Both the position numbers and the translations under genes were made by a program. From the IMG/VR virus record IMGVR_UViG_3300018933_000005, positions 1 to 60,076 of that record: a DNA stretch of 60,076 bases. The stretch is one strand, 5' to 3'. This DNA is from a virus. Positions 51,984 to 60,076 of the stretch are shown here, one piece after another. The notes beneath the pieces were generated by a model, which made no database searches, was not told where the DNA came from, and saw only the letters and a list, made by a program, of their open reading frames with translations. Each line of letters begins with the position of its first letter. The first letter of the stretch is position 1.

Positions 51984-53999
51984 TCAGGGGGTGCCGGCGT
52001 CGTAGGGCGACAGGTTCGCCCCGGTGGTGCCGTCAGCGATGGCGGTGGGGTTGCCCTGGTTCAGCACGTCGTTGCCGAACCGGCGGACCCCGGTGACCGA
52101 CGAGGTGATACCGATGGCGTTGACCGCCTCGTTCCCGCCGTCGCCAGCCTTGCGGTAGGTGTTGTTGGTGATGGTGACCCCGGCGACGTTGGTGGAGACG
52201 CGGATACCAAACCCGGTGCCGTCCGTCCGGCCGCACGCACGGACGAAGTTGTCGGCCAGCCGGACCGCGCCGCCGCGCAGCACGTACAGGCCGTTGGTGC
52301 CGCACACCGACACATGGTTGCCGCCCACCAGGACGTTGGTGGAGGTGTCCAGGCTGATGCCGTGCACGGTGGAGTTGTCCACCCGGTTGCCGGTGACGGA
52401 GCCGTCGTTGGCGTCGAACAGGCTGATCCCGGACCCGGTGCAGCCGTGGACCAGGTTGCCGGTGACGGCGAACTCCTCGCAGAACTGGAGCCGGACGCCG
52501 TTCTGCCCGGCCGCGGAGCCGTCGATGGTGTTGCCGGTGACCGCGACGCGGCGGATCCGGCTGCCGCTCTCGCCCTGGAGGATGATCGGGTCGTCGTAGC
52601 CGGTGGAGTTGCGGATGACGTTGCCCGCGACCGTGGCCACCTGGGCATCCTGGGTGAAGCCGCCGCGAGCGGCATCGGCGACCCGCAGCCACACCCCGGC
52701 GCCGCAGGAGTCGATGGTGTTGTCGGTGACGGCGACCTCGTCCCAGTTGTAGGCGGACACCGCGTACTGCGGGCAGGACTCGAAGTTGTTGCCTGCGATG
52801 CGGATGCGGCGGTGCCATACGCCCAGGCTGGCCGCGTGGGAGCCGACCCCGCGGGGCCAGGAGGTGGTGCCCGGAGTGCCGGACGGGCCGACGTAGCAGC
52901 CGGTCATCTCGATGTCCCGGCAGGGGGTCAGATCGTAGGGTCCGAAGCCGCCGAAGGCGCCGGAGTTGAGCGCCAGGTCGATCTGCACGGCCTCGCTCAG
53001 ATCACGTCCGCCGGGGTCGGTGAAGCCGAGGAAGCGGCAGTCGACGATGTGGACGTCGCGGCAGGCGTTGACCTCCACGGCGTGGAAGCCGGGGGTGTCG
53101 CGGATCTCCACGCCGCGGATGGTGATGTTCTCCGCGTGGCCCAGGCTGATGCACATGCGGGAGCCGGTCAGGCCGGGCGTGGTGGAGCGCATGTCCCACA
53201 CACCGCCCTCGATGGTGAGGTTGCCGTGCCCGGTGTAGCCGCCGAAGGTCTGGTCGGCGTCGCCGTTCAGCAGCAGCGTGGCATCGGCGGCGCGCACGAA
53301 CTTGGCGCCTGGCATCAGCGTCAGCCGGGTGTTGCGGTAGATCCGCAGCGGCAGCGTGGCGAGCCGGTAGGTGCCTGGGGGGACGATGACCCAGCCGCCG
53401 CCCGCGGCCGACGCGGCGGACAGGGCGGCCTGGATCGCGGGGGCGTCGTTTGCCGTGCCGTTGCCGGCAGCGCCGTAGATCCGCGGGTTGAAGATCCGCA
53501 TGCCGGAGAGGGAGATGCCGCCGAGGGCATCGAAGATTCCATTGACGGTGAGGTCCCCCGTGGCGTGGAGGGAGTCGACGGTGGCGCCTCCGGAGACGTC
53601 CAGACCAGACTCGACGGTGGCGCCACCCGCGAGCGTGACGGGCGCGGTCACGGTGCCGCCGGTGGCCGTGGACAGCTTGTCGCCGACCTGGTCGAGGGCC
53701 TGCTGGGCAACCTCGCGCCCAGCCTCGTACCAGCGAACCGGCCCGTTAGGGCCGTTGTACTCGTACTCGATGGCGGTGACGTCAGCCGCTTTGAAGACGC
53801 GGATCGCGCCCGGGGCATTGCTGCCGGTCGGGTTGGTGCGGAGTTCGGAGATGGGGGTGGTGCCGTCCGCCTCGTACAGGGCGGTGACCAGGGCGCCGGT
53901 GCCGGCCACGCGGACGAGCACCGGATAGTTCGGGACGACGTTCCCGGCCGAGTCGGTGAGGACCGCCGCGGGGTTGCCGCCGAAGGTGTACAGAGCCAC
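51984..53999 (-). CDS. Tail spike / receptor-binding protein with right-handed beta-helix
   Basis: 671 residues. The N-terminal ~110 residues are a head-to-tail attachment part (MALYTFGGNPAAVLTDSAGNVV...). A short coiled part and repeats (GGATVESGLDVSGGATVDSLHA) lead to a pectate-lyase-like beta helix from ~175 (RIYGAAGNGTANDAPAIQAALSAA, GGWVIVPPGTYRL). Many turns of the type VTGNxIxGSxxxG follow to residue ~640. Such spikes bind or cut host surface sugars. Confidence 0.88.
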   Translation of the reverse strand: MALYTFGGNPAAVLTDSAGNVVPNYPVLVRVAGTGALVTALYEADGTTPISELRTNPTGSNAPGAIRVFKAADVTAIEYEYNGPNGPVRWYEAGREVAQQALDQVGDKLSTATGGTVTAPVTLAGGATVESGLDVSGGATVDSLHATGDLTVNGIFDALGGISLSGMRIFNPRIYGAAGNGTANDAPAIQAALSAASAAGGGWVIVPPGTYRLATLPLRIYRNTRLTLMPGAKFVRAADATLLLNGDADQTFGGYTGHGNLTIEGGVWDMRSTTPGLTGSRMCISLGHAENITIRGVEIRDTPGFHAVEVNACRDVHIVDCRFLGFTDPGGRDLSEAVQIDLALNSGAFGGFGPYDLTPCRDIEMTGCYVGPSGTPGTTSWPRGVGSHAASLGVWHRRIRIAGNNFESCPQYAVSAYNWDEVAVTDNTIDSCGAGVWLRVADAARGGFTQDAQVATVAGNVIRNSTGYDDPIILQGESGSRIRRVAVTGNTIDGSAAGQNGVRLQFCEEFAVTGNLVHGCTGSGISLFDANDGSVTGNRVDNSTVHGISLDTSTNVLVGGNHVSVCGTNGLYVLRGGAVRLADNFVRACGRTDGTGFGIRVSTNVAGVTITNNTYRKAGDGGNEAVNAIGITSSVTGVRRFGNDVLNQGNPTAIADGTTGANLSPYDAGTP

Positions 54000-54009
54000 G
54001 CGCGCCCCC

Positions 54010-54627
54010 TCAGTCGGTCCAGTAGTTGCCGGAGATGTTCACCCAGGGCGTGCCCGCAGGGACTTCCTGCGTCCACCACACGAGCGTCCCCGGCGGGCCC
54101 CACGAGGAGGACGGGTTGTCCTTGCCGACCATCTCGATCTTTCCGACGCCGACGACGATGTCCCCGGCGAGCGAGCAGGCCGCGGGCCAGGACGCCTGCG
54201 TCAGCGGGGCGATGTCGGTGGGCACGGCGCAGATGGCGACGCCGTTGGTGGGGATGTTCGTCTCATCGGTCCGGGCGATCCGGCCTCGCAGGTGGACCTG
54301 CCCGTTGACGAGCCGGTACTCCGCCGGGGGGCTGGAGATGGTGTAGCCGGCGGCGGGGATGACCGGCTGCCATGCGCCGCGCGGCTCGTGCACCGTCACC
54401 CACACGTCCGGGGACACGCCGGTCTTGACCCACATGGTGCCGTTGGCGGCGACGGCGACGGTGTTGACGGGGGCGTCGGCGAGTTCGGTGTCCCGGTCGG
54501 CGGCGTTGGTGACGTGGTGCAGCAGGCGCAGGTCGATGGCGGCGGCGAGAGCGGCCATCTGGCCCGCGCCGGTGGGCGCGTCGCTGCCGTCGGGGACGGG
54601 GAGTTGCGCATAGCCGATGGTGGCCAA
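54010..54627 (-). CDS. Minor tail protein / appendage
   Basis: 205 residues from a TTG at 54627 with GGAGA five bases before it; no ATG or GTG fits (LATIGYAQLPVPDGSDAPTGAGQMAALAAAID). The later part is beta-rich (TMWVKTGVSPDVWVTVHEPRGAWQPVIPAAGYTI; VHLRGRIARTDE), the type seen in Streptomyces phage tail appendages. It lies between a tail protein and the spike. Probably part of the tail tip. Confidence 0.75.
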   Translation of the reverse strand: MATIGYAQLPVPDGSDAPTGAGQMAALAAAIDLRLLHHVTNAADRDTELADAPVNTVAVAANGTMWVKTGVSPDVWVTVHEPRGAWQPVIPAAGYTISSPPAEYRLVNGQVHLRGRIARTDETNIPTNGVAICAVPTDIAPLTQASWPAACSLAGDIVVGVGKIEMVGKDNPSSSWGPPGTLVWWTQEVPAGTPWVNISGNYWTD

Positions 54628-54635
54628 GATGTCTC

Positions 54636-55550
54636 CTACGCAGAGAACGAGATGGTGAGCTTGCCGCCGGAGACGGCCATGTAGTCGCGGGGGCCGGTGG
54701 CGTAGATGGCCAGGCCCAGGGCGGTGCCGGAGGCGAGCTGGGAGCGCCACGATGCGGGCAGGCTCACGGTGCGGGACGCGCCGACGGAGAGCGACATGAT
54801 CTCCTCCGGTCCGGCGTCGAGGTCGAGCTGCCCGCCCGGCGGGGAGGCGTGGTTGTGGAGGTACACGTGCAGCGGCCTGCTGGCGTTGACGCCGCTCCCC
54901 CGCCGCCGGGTGAACGTCACCTTCATGTCGGCGACGGTCTTGCCGGCGCAGGCGTCGACGATCCGGCTGCCGTAGAACCACGCGCCGCGGCGGTTGCCGC
55001 CGCCGGTCCAGTCGCCCTGCATCGGGAAGTCGGCGTAGTCGTCCGGCCTCCCGTTCCGCCAGGACCCGGACGAGGTCGGGGAGATCGTCACGGTCTTCGG
55101 GGCCTGCGCAGGCGGAGCGTCCGGGGACGGGTCAACGACCGTGCCAACCTGGGCGTACAGTTCGACCTGTCCGGCCGCGGTCTTCCGCACGAACAGGTTC
55201 GTGGCCTGCTGCCAGCCCGATCCGGGCGGCCCGGCGGTGCCCCAGGTGACCGCGCGCACGACTTGGATGTCCTCGGCGATCTCCCGCACCGACGCCTCGC
55301 TGGCCTCGCCCGGGTCGGCGCCGACCTTGTACTCCACTACGGGCCGGGCGCCGAGCCGCACCACTACCCAGTCGCCGGCCTTCCGGCCCCGGTAGGCGGT
55401 CGAGCACGGCACGTCGGTGAGGAACGTGCCCTGCAGGTTGAGGTTGACCTTGCCGTCCTCGGTGACGTCGACGACCTCGGCCGAGACGCGGGCCGGCCCG
55501 TCGCTGCCGGTACGGGCCATCTGCAGGGCGAGGAGTTCCGCGGCGTCCAT
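54636..55550 (-). CDS. Minor tail protein
   Basis: 304 residues from an ATG at 55550 overlapping the upstream stop. The first ~85 residues include an OB-like part (VSAEVVDVTEDGKVNLNLQGTFLTDVPCSTAYRGRKAGDWVVVRLGARPVVEYKVG). The later beta-rich domain (SGSWRNGRPDDYADFPMQGDW ... VSLPASWRSQLASGTALGLAIYA) is known from actinophage tail tips. Its place is downstream of the hub protein. Confidence 0.78.
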   Translation of the reverse strand: MDAAELLALQMARTGSDGPARVSAEVVDVTEDGKVNLNLQGTFLTDVPCSTAYRGRKAGDWVVVRLGARPVVEYKVGADPGEASEASVREIAEDIQVVRAVTWGTAGPPGSGWQQATNLFVRKTAAGQVELYAQVGTVVDPSPDAPPAQAPKTVTISPTSSGSWRNGRPDDYADFPMQGDWTGGGNRRGAWFYGSRIVDACAGKTVADMKVTFTRRRGSGVNASRPLHVYLHNHASPPGGQLDLDAGPEEIMSLSVGASRTVSLPASWRSQLASGTALGLAIYATGPRDYMAVSGGKLTISFSA

Positions 55551-56707
55551 CACAGCCTCCTCGTCGTGGTGCGCGTCGAGCAGGACATCGACGGGGCGCC
55601 GAGCGTGTAGGACAGGGAGTCGATGAGGTGCCGCTCCCAGCGACCGGGCTCCACCTCCACCTCGACCACGTCGCCCGGCTCCAGCGCGGGGTTGCACACC
55701 GCGGTCAGTGACAGGCTCGCCTGCATGCCGAGGCTGTCGGCGAGCTTCGCGCGGGCCACGGCCTGGGCCTGCGACATGGAGGTGATCAGGGCGTCGGAGT
55801 GGCGGGCCACGCGCAGCCGCACCCAGTGCAGGCCCTCCCGCTGTGCCGCCAGCGGATCCTGGATCGGGTCCGGCCCGGCGTAGGTCAGCGAGTTGGGGTC
55901 GTCGTCCCAGGCGTAGGCGGGCCCGACCGCCGCGCTGCCATCCGAGGAGTCGCCGGAGACGGCCCACACGTTCGCGAGGCCCTCGGAGGACTGCTCCTGC
56001 TGCGGCTCGACTAGGACCCCGCCGGGGCCCGCGCCGATCCGCCACACCACCGGGTCGCTCAGGGTGGGGACGGGGCCGACGGTGATGATGCCGCGGGCGT
56101 CTGCCCAGATCTCTCCCGCCAGGGCCTGGGCGATGCCGGTGCCCTGTCCGGTGGAGTCCGTCCCGGCGGACAGCACGCTCCAGCGGTCCTCCTCTGCGAG
56201 GATCTGCGGCACGAGCGTGTCGGGGTCGACGCCAGCGCGCCAGGCGACCGAGGCTCCGGGCAGAGCCTCCGTGACCAGCGTCTCGATCAGGTCCTTGGCT
56301 TTGCCGGGGCCGATCCGGCGGGGCGCCGGGAAGCCCGCGGCGCGGAGTTCGTCTTCGATGCCGTTGAGCTCGACCTCGATGCCGGTGCGGCTGGCGCGGG
56401 GCCGGTCGATGGTGTACCGGCCGGCCGGGAACCACACCGGCGAGGACCTCGGGAGCTGGATGCCCTGCCAGAGGCGGACGTTGGTGGAGATGGGGTTGAT
56501 GCCGTCCCGGCCCAGCGTCACGCCGGTCAGGGTCGCGGACCCGGTGTAGCGGGCCTCCGCGGCGCGGGAGGCGGTGATCTGCGCGCTGCCCGCAGCCAGC
56601 CCGCACTCGGTCCACGACAGCCCGCCGTCGTTGCTCCACTCCGCCCGGTAGGGGCGGCCGACGGCCTGCGGCAGCGCCGCCAGCACCTGCGCGCTGATGC
56701 GCAGCAC
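55550..56707 (-). CDS. Baseplate hub / minor tail protein (DUF5047-like)
   Basis: 385 residues. WSNDGGLSWTECGLAAGSAQITASRAAEARYTGSATLTGV and INPISTNVRLWQGIQLPRSSPVWFPAGRYTIDRP correspond to the DUF5047-type opening of actinophage hub proteins. The remainder (DLIETLVTEALPGASVAWRAGVDPDTLVPQILAEEDRWSVL... ALEPGDVVEVEVEPGRWERHLIDSLSY) resembles gp27/Dit-associated hub domains. It should form the tail-tip ring under the distal tail protein. Confidence 0.8.
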   Translation of the reverse strand: MLRISAQVLAALPQAVGRPYRAEWSNDGGLSWTECGLAAGSAQITASRAAEARYTGSATLTGVTLGRDGINPISTNVRLWQGIQLPRSSPVWFPAGRYTIDRPRASRTGIEVELNGIEDELRAAGFPAPRRIGPGKAKDLIETLVTEALPGASVAWRAGVDPDTLVPQILAEEDRWSVLSAGTDSTGQGTGIAQALAGEIWADARGIITVGPVPTLSDPVVWRIGAGPGGVLVEPQQEQSSEGLANVWAVSGDSSDGSAAVGPAYAWDDDPNSLTYAGPDPIQDPLAAQREGLHWVRLRVARHSDALITSMSQAQAVARAKLADSLGMQASLSLTAVCNPALEPGDVVEVEVEPGRWERHLIDSLSYTLGAPSMSCSTRTTTRRL

Positions 56708-56708
56708 C

Positions 56709-57587
56709 TCAGATCGCTCCGTTCACCGCGGCCGACGCCCACGACGGATAAGAGGCGGCGAACGCATCCCAGGTGGCGAACTGCTCGCCGACCGCATCCC
56801 ACGACCAGCCCGGCACCCGCAGCGGCTGCCCGGCGGTGTCCGGCCGGGCCACCTCGGTCACCTGCGCGGTGAACGTCCGCGGCTGGTCCGGGGTGGACAC
56901 CGTCGACTCCTGCGGGTTGCCGAACAGCACATAGAGGTCGGGCCGGTGGTAGCCGGGCAGGGTCTGGATCAGCCGCACCCCCGGCGTGGTCAGCAGCTCC
57001 CGCAGCGCCTCGATCTGGGCGCCCTCGGCGTCGATGGTGATGTCGCTGGTGCTGGCGGAGTAAACGTCCTGGCTGGTGGAGGGGTAGCGGGAGCCCTGCA
57101 CCTGCGCGGACTCGATGCGGGACTCCCACTGCAGTGTCGGCCACGACAGCACCGTCACCCTGGCCGAGAGGCTGGGGTCGTCGATGCTCTTGATCCACAC
57201 GTCCGCCGGAGGTGTCGGCGCGGGGACCGTGACCGCCACGGACGAGGACGGGCCCTCCGTCCCGTCGGCGTAGATCGCGGTCGCGGTGTAGGCGACGCCG
57301 ACCCCGAGCGGCGCCTCATGGTCGTAGGCCGACCCGACGCCGCCCACGGCCCACGCCGTGTCCCCGGAGCGGACCGGCACCGGGGACACGGCGCCCGGGT
57401 CCTGGCGGACGATCCGCACCCGCAGCACGTCCGCCGCGTCCGGCAGCGGGGTGCCGGCCGTGTAGTCCACGGCCAGCACCACCCCCGCGTGCGCCTCGTC
57501 CACCGCGGCGGTCAGCCAGCCGTCCGGGCTGACCACCGTCTCCGGAGGCGACACCTCCGGCGCCGACAGGTCCACGATCATCGGCAT
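56709..57587 (-). CDS. Distal tail / minor tail protein
   Basis: 292 residues from an ATG at 57587 (MPMIVDLSAPEVSPPETVVSPDGWLTAAVDEAH...). The long open frame upstream of this ATG is shadow of the tape measure. An Ig/FnIII-like part covers ~15-105 (YDHEAPLGVGVAYTATAIYADGTEGPSSSVAVTV), then a tail-protein part (DPSLSARVTVLSWPTLQWESRIESAQVQGSRYP... RTFTAQVTEVAR). First gene after the tape measure, so it starts the tail tip. Confidence 0.8.
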   Translation of the reverse strand: MPMIVDLSAPEVSPPETVVSPDGWLTAAVDEAHAGVVLAVDYTAGTPLPDAADVLRVRIVRQDPGAVSPVPVRSGDTAWAVGGVGSAYDHEAPLGVGVAYTATAIYADGTEGPSSSVAVTVPAPTPPADVWIKSIDDPSLSARVTVLSWPTLQWESRIESAQVQGSRYPSTSQDVYSASTSDITIDAEGAQIEALRELLTTPGVRLIQTLPGYHRPDLYVLFGNPQESTVSTPDQPRTFTAQVTEVARPDTAGQPLRVPGWSWDAVGEQFATWDAFAASYPSWASAAVNGAI

Positions 57588-57601
57588 GGGGGGTGCCTCC
57601 T

Positions 57602-60076
57602 CTACTTCACTCCGGCCTGCAGGCGGCGACGAGCACGCGCGAATCCGGCCTGGACACGGCCTTCGGCGAGCGACTCGACGTAGGCGTCGAACTCGCGGTC
57701 GCCGATCCGCAGTGCCAGTCGGTCGCCCGGCTGGAGGCCGCCGCCGCGCTGCGCCGCTTCCTCCATCACGCGCCACTGCGGCGCGGTGAGCACAGCCTCG
57801 GGCCGGCCGGTGGCGTTGACGGCGAGCGTCGCGCCCGGCATGAGCCAGCCCCCGGAGTCGTAGCCCGCGGGCGGCCGGTTGGCGTTGGCCTGTTGGACGC
57901 GGGTGATGTTGCCGTAGCGCGCCACGATGTACCGGATCGACGCGGCCACGTTCCCGACCGGGTCGAGGATGCCCCTGCTCCGCAGCGACCGCGGCACGTA
58001 GGCGGCCCAGGTCGGCGGGATCGTCTGTGCGAGGCCCTGCGACGGGATCCCGTTGCGGGCGTTGATGTCCCACCGGTTGATGGCGCGCGGGTTCCACCCC
58101 GACTCGCGGGTGATCAGCGTGTTCATCCCGGCGAGCCACTGCGCGAGCGTGCCGGGCGGCGGCACCCCGGCTGCGGCGAGCGCCTGCATGATGATGGAAC
58201 GCCGCCGCCCAGACGGGATTACCCCGCCGATGTCGCCGCCTCCGCCACCGCCGTCGCTGAACCAGCCTGTCACCAGCTTCTTCAGGCCGCCGATGGCCAG
58301 CCTCGGCAGGCCGGCGACCATACGGCCCCAGCCTCCCGTGAGAGATGTCAGCTTGCCCGTGATCGGGCCCAGCAACTTCTCGAACGCCTTCTTCGGATCG
58401 GCGAAGAAGGTCTTCACGCCGCCCACCAAGTCGCCGATGATGCCGCCGCCGGCGAGGAGCTGTGCCCCGGCGGCCTGGTGCAAGGCCAGCGCCCGCTTGC
58501 GGTACTTCGGATCGGTGGGGATCACGTACTCCGGGTGCCGCGGGTTGCCCTCGCCGACGATCGCGGTCGGCCGGTTGAACACCCCGGGCCGCACCGGCAT
58601 CGGCCCACCGGAGGCCAGCATCGGCAGCGCCTTCAGCTTGGGTAGGCCCGGAATCCAGTCGCCGATCTTCTTCCAAATGCCGACGATGCCTTCGTTCCAC
58701 ACCACCCGGATCACCCAGTTGACGGGCTTCTTTGTCAGTTCCTTGATCTTGTTCCAGGCGGTGCCGATGGCGTCCTTGACCTTCCCGAACGCATCTCCAA
58801 CCGCTCGCACCCCGCGCTTGAGGGCGTCGAAGGCGGGCTTGATGACCCCGTTCCACGCGCCCGTGATGGCGCTCTTGATGCTGTTCCACACCGGGCGGAC
58901 TGCGTTGGTGTAGAGCCACTTGAAGGCGCTGCCGACGAGCCCGAGACCGGTCTTGACCAGGTTGAAGTAGACCTTGACGCCCGACCACCAGAGCTTGGCC
59001 CCGGCGACGATGAAGTTCCATACCGGCTTGATGGCCTTCTCCCACAGCCAGGTGGCTGCTGCTCCGACCGCGCGGAAGGCGGCTTTGACCAGGTTGAAGT
59101 AGATCTTCACCCCGGCCCACCACAGCTTGAAGCCCGCCACGATCCAGCCGATGACCGGAGAGATCGCGTTCTCCCACAGCCAGGTGAAGGTGGCGGCCAG
59201 CACCTTGACGCCGAGGATCATCGGGCCGAACACCACGATGGCGGCGATCACGCCGACGACCTTCAGGGCGGTGCCGATGAAGCTCAGGACCGGCTGGATC
59301 TTCTGCCACATCGACACTACGGCGTCCGACACCCAGCGCCATCCGGCGACCAGGCCGTCGATGACGGGCTTGAGGATGTTGTTCCAGGCCCAGGACGCGG
59401 CCTTCTGGATGCCCTCCCAGGCGCCCATCACGATGTTGCGGAACGTCTCGGACTTCTTCCAGGCGATGACCAGGGCCGCCCCGAGGGCGACCACAGCGAT
59501 CGCGATGAGCACGAACGGGTTCAGCGCCATCACCGCGTTCAGTACCGCCTGCGCGGCAGCGAAGCCGGACGTGACCGCGGTGCCGGTCAGGATCGCCGCC
59601 CGGTACACGGCGAACACCGCCGTGACCAGACCGGTGGCGATGGCCTGCGCGTTCAACGCCAGGGTCACGCCACCGATCAGGATGGCCAGCGGCGCCAGCC
59701 AGATGCCCCACTCACGGAACCAGTTCACGATCCCGGAGGCGGCATCGGCAGCGGCGATGATCGCGGGAACGAGGTTGTCGTTCGTCCAGCGGGCCACGTC
59801 CATGATGACCGGCAGCACCTCGTTGCCGATGACGGTCACGAAGCCCTGCTTCAGCGTCCGGACGAACACCTCGATCTCGTGCATAGGGCCGGAGTGCAGG
59901 GTGTCGCCGAGCCTCTTCGCCGAGCCGGACACGTCGTCGAAGACGCGGGTCGCCTTGCCCGGGTCCAGCGCGAACAGTGCGGCACCCAAGTCCTCAGCCT
60001 GGGTGCCGAACAGGCCGACCGCGGCGGCCTCCCGTGCGACCGGGTCCTCCATCTCGCGCAACTTGTCCAGCACGGT
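57602..60076 (-). CDS. Tail tape measure protein, C-terminal part, with lytic transglycosylase domain
   Basis: 824 codons entering from the window end (TVLDKLREMEDPVAREAAAVGLFGTQAEDLGAALFALDPG, in outline) to TAG at 57602. It continues the frame seen at 788..3. Two hydrophobic stretches (LAPLAILIGGVTLAL; PFVLIAIAVVALGAALVI) are followed by three Trp-rich 44-residue repeats. From ~58220 to 57880 it encodes an SLT-like domain: LITRESGWNP with the catalytic Glu, SQGLAQTIPPTWAAY, and VAASIRYIVARYG. This domain helps cut peptidoglycan during DNA entry. Confidence 0.92.
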   Translation of the reverse strand, partial: TVLDKLREMEDPVAREAAAVGLFGTQAEDLGAALFALDPGKATRVFDDVSGSAKRLGDTLHSGPMHEIEVFVRTLKQGFVTVIGNEVLPVIMDVARWTNDNLVPAIIAAADAASGIVNWFREWGIWLAPLAILIGGVTLALNAQAIATGLVTAVFAVYRAAILTGTAVTSGFAAAQAVLNAVMALNPFVLIAIAVVALGAALVIAWKKSETFRNIVMGAWEGIQKAASWAWNNILKPVIDGLVAGWRWVSDAVVSMWQKIQPVLSFIGTALKVVGVIAAIVVFGPMILGVKVLAATFTWLWENAISPVIGWIVAGFKLWWAGVKIYFNLVKAAFRAVGAAATWLWEKAIKPVWNFIVAGAKLWWSGVKVYFNLVKTGLGLVGSAFKWLYTNAVRPVWNSIKSAITGAWNGVIKPAFDALKRGVRAVGDAFGKVKDAIGTAWNKIKELTKKPVNWVIRVVWNEGIVGIWKKIGDWIPGLPKLKALPMLASGGPMPVRPGVFNRPTAIVGEGNPRHPEYVIPTDPKYRKRALALHQAAGAQLLAGGGIIGDLVGGVKTFFADPKKAFEKLLGPITGKLTSLTGGWGRMVAGLPRLAIGGLKKLVTGWFSDGGGGGGDIGGVIPSGRRRSIIMQALAAAGVPPPGTLAQWLAGMNTLITRESGWNPRAINRWDINARNGIPSQGLAQTIPPTWAAYVPRSLRSRGILDPVGNVAASIRYIVARYGNITRVQQANANRPPAGYDSGGWLMPGATLAVNATGRPEAVLTAPQWRVMEEAAQRGGGLQPGDRLALRIGDREFDAYVESLAEGRVQAGFARARRRLQAGVK
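58790..59185 (-). repeat. Three 132-base tandem repeats in the tape measure gene
   Basis: Copies start at 59185 (TWLWENAISPV), 59053 (TWLWEKAIKPV) and 58921 (KWLYTNAVRPV), exactly 132 bases or 44 codons apart. The first two also share the AGxKLWWxGVKxYFNLVK segment. Such repeats set the tape-measure length in steps. Confidence 0.85.

Noticed and set aside
51645-54308. Very long plus-strand open frame opposite the endolysin and spike genes
   Set aside because: High-GC shadow frame: low-complexity Gly/Val/Asp-rich translation, no ribosome site, and the opposite strand encodes clear phage proteins.
56709-59711. 1000-residue minus-strand reading that would join a tail protein to an N-terminal extension
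   Set aside because: The upstream ~700 residues are a +1 shadow of the tape-measure gene; the ATG at 57587 starts the real protein.

Overview
The window looks like an almost complete genome of a temperate, tailed (siphovirus-type) actinophage, most likely a Streptomyces phage. Supporting signs are the very high G+C content, many GTG starts, ATGA/GTGA start-stop overlaps, and several small families that I know mainly from Streptomyces phages, plasmids and islands (resembling DUF2637, DUF6197, DUF6221, DUF6085, DUF6907, DUF6919, DUF6011, DUF4326, WhiB-like and CoiA-like proteins). Both window ends lie inside one minus-strand tape-measure gene: its first 262 codons are at 788..3 and its last 824 codons at 60076..57602. 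An intact attP sits beside the integrase. The sequence is therefore best read as a circular or circularly permuted phage molecule opened inside the tape-measure gene, with a small gap at the join because the two halves are out of frame.

Layout, following minus-strand transcription. The head genes run from terS (11331) through terL, a small gene, a portal-MuF fusion, protease, HK97-type capsid, a zinc-ribbon protein, and connector/closure/terminator proteins to the major tail protein with a C-terminal Ig-like domain. Next come tail chaperones made by a -1 frameshift and the tape measure, which crosses the window ends. The tail continues at 57587..51984 with minor tail proteins and a beta-helix spike, followed by lysis genes (amidase with two LysM modules, r1t-like holin, two further membrane proteins) down to 49887. 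Upstream of terS (11.5-14.5 kb) are an HNH nuclease and small conserved phage genes. At 14.7-18 kb is a Streptomyces-plasmid-type FtsK/TraB DNA translocase with a DUF2637-like membrane partner, and beside it a large palindromic cluster of octamers that resembles a conjugation clt locus. From 18 to 22 kb are many very small genes separated by a repeated intergenic module.

A plus-strand island at 22.4-24.8 kb carries an HTH protein, an HTH-Nudix fusion, a Nudix hydrolase and a small exported protein; a RelE/ParE-like toxin with a probable partner follows on the minus strand. From 25.6 to 31.9 kb lie small zinc-ribbon and DUF proteins, a C5-type DNA methyltransferase and HTH regulators. The replication/recombination block (31.9-39.6 kb) holds an initiator with an embedded HNH domain and an internal iteron array (lambda-O-like candidate origin), a CoiA-like nuclease, a WhiB-like protein, RecT, a YqaJ exonuclease and a DnaN-like clamp. 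I see no phage polymerase, primase or helicase, so the host replisome is probably recruited.

The lysogeny region is at 42.6-46 kb: an excisionase-like protein, a Cro-like protein, an operator region with five TTGGGTG heptamers, a divergent repressor, a tyrosine integrase, and an attP that contains the last 32 codons of an acyl-CoA dehydrogenase gene. From 46.2 to 49.7 kb lie accessory genes: a GntR regulator, a ribbon-helix-helix repressor with paired dyad operators, and a second tyrosine recombinase. I saw no tRNA genes, IS elements or CRISPR arrays.
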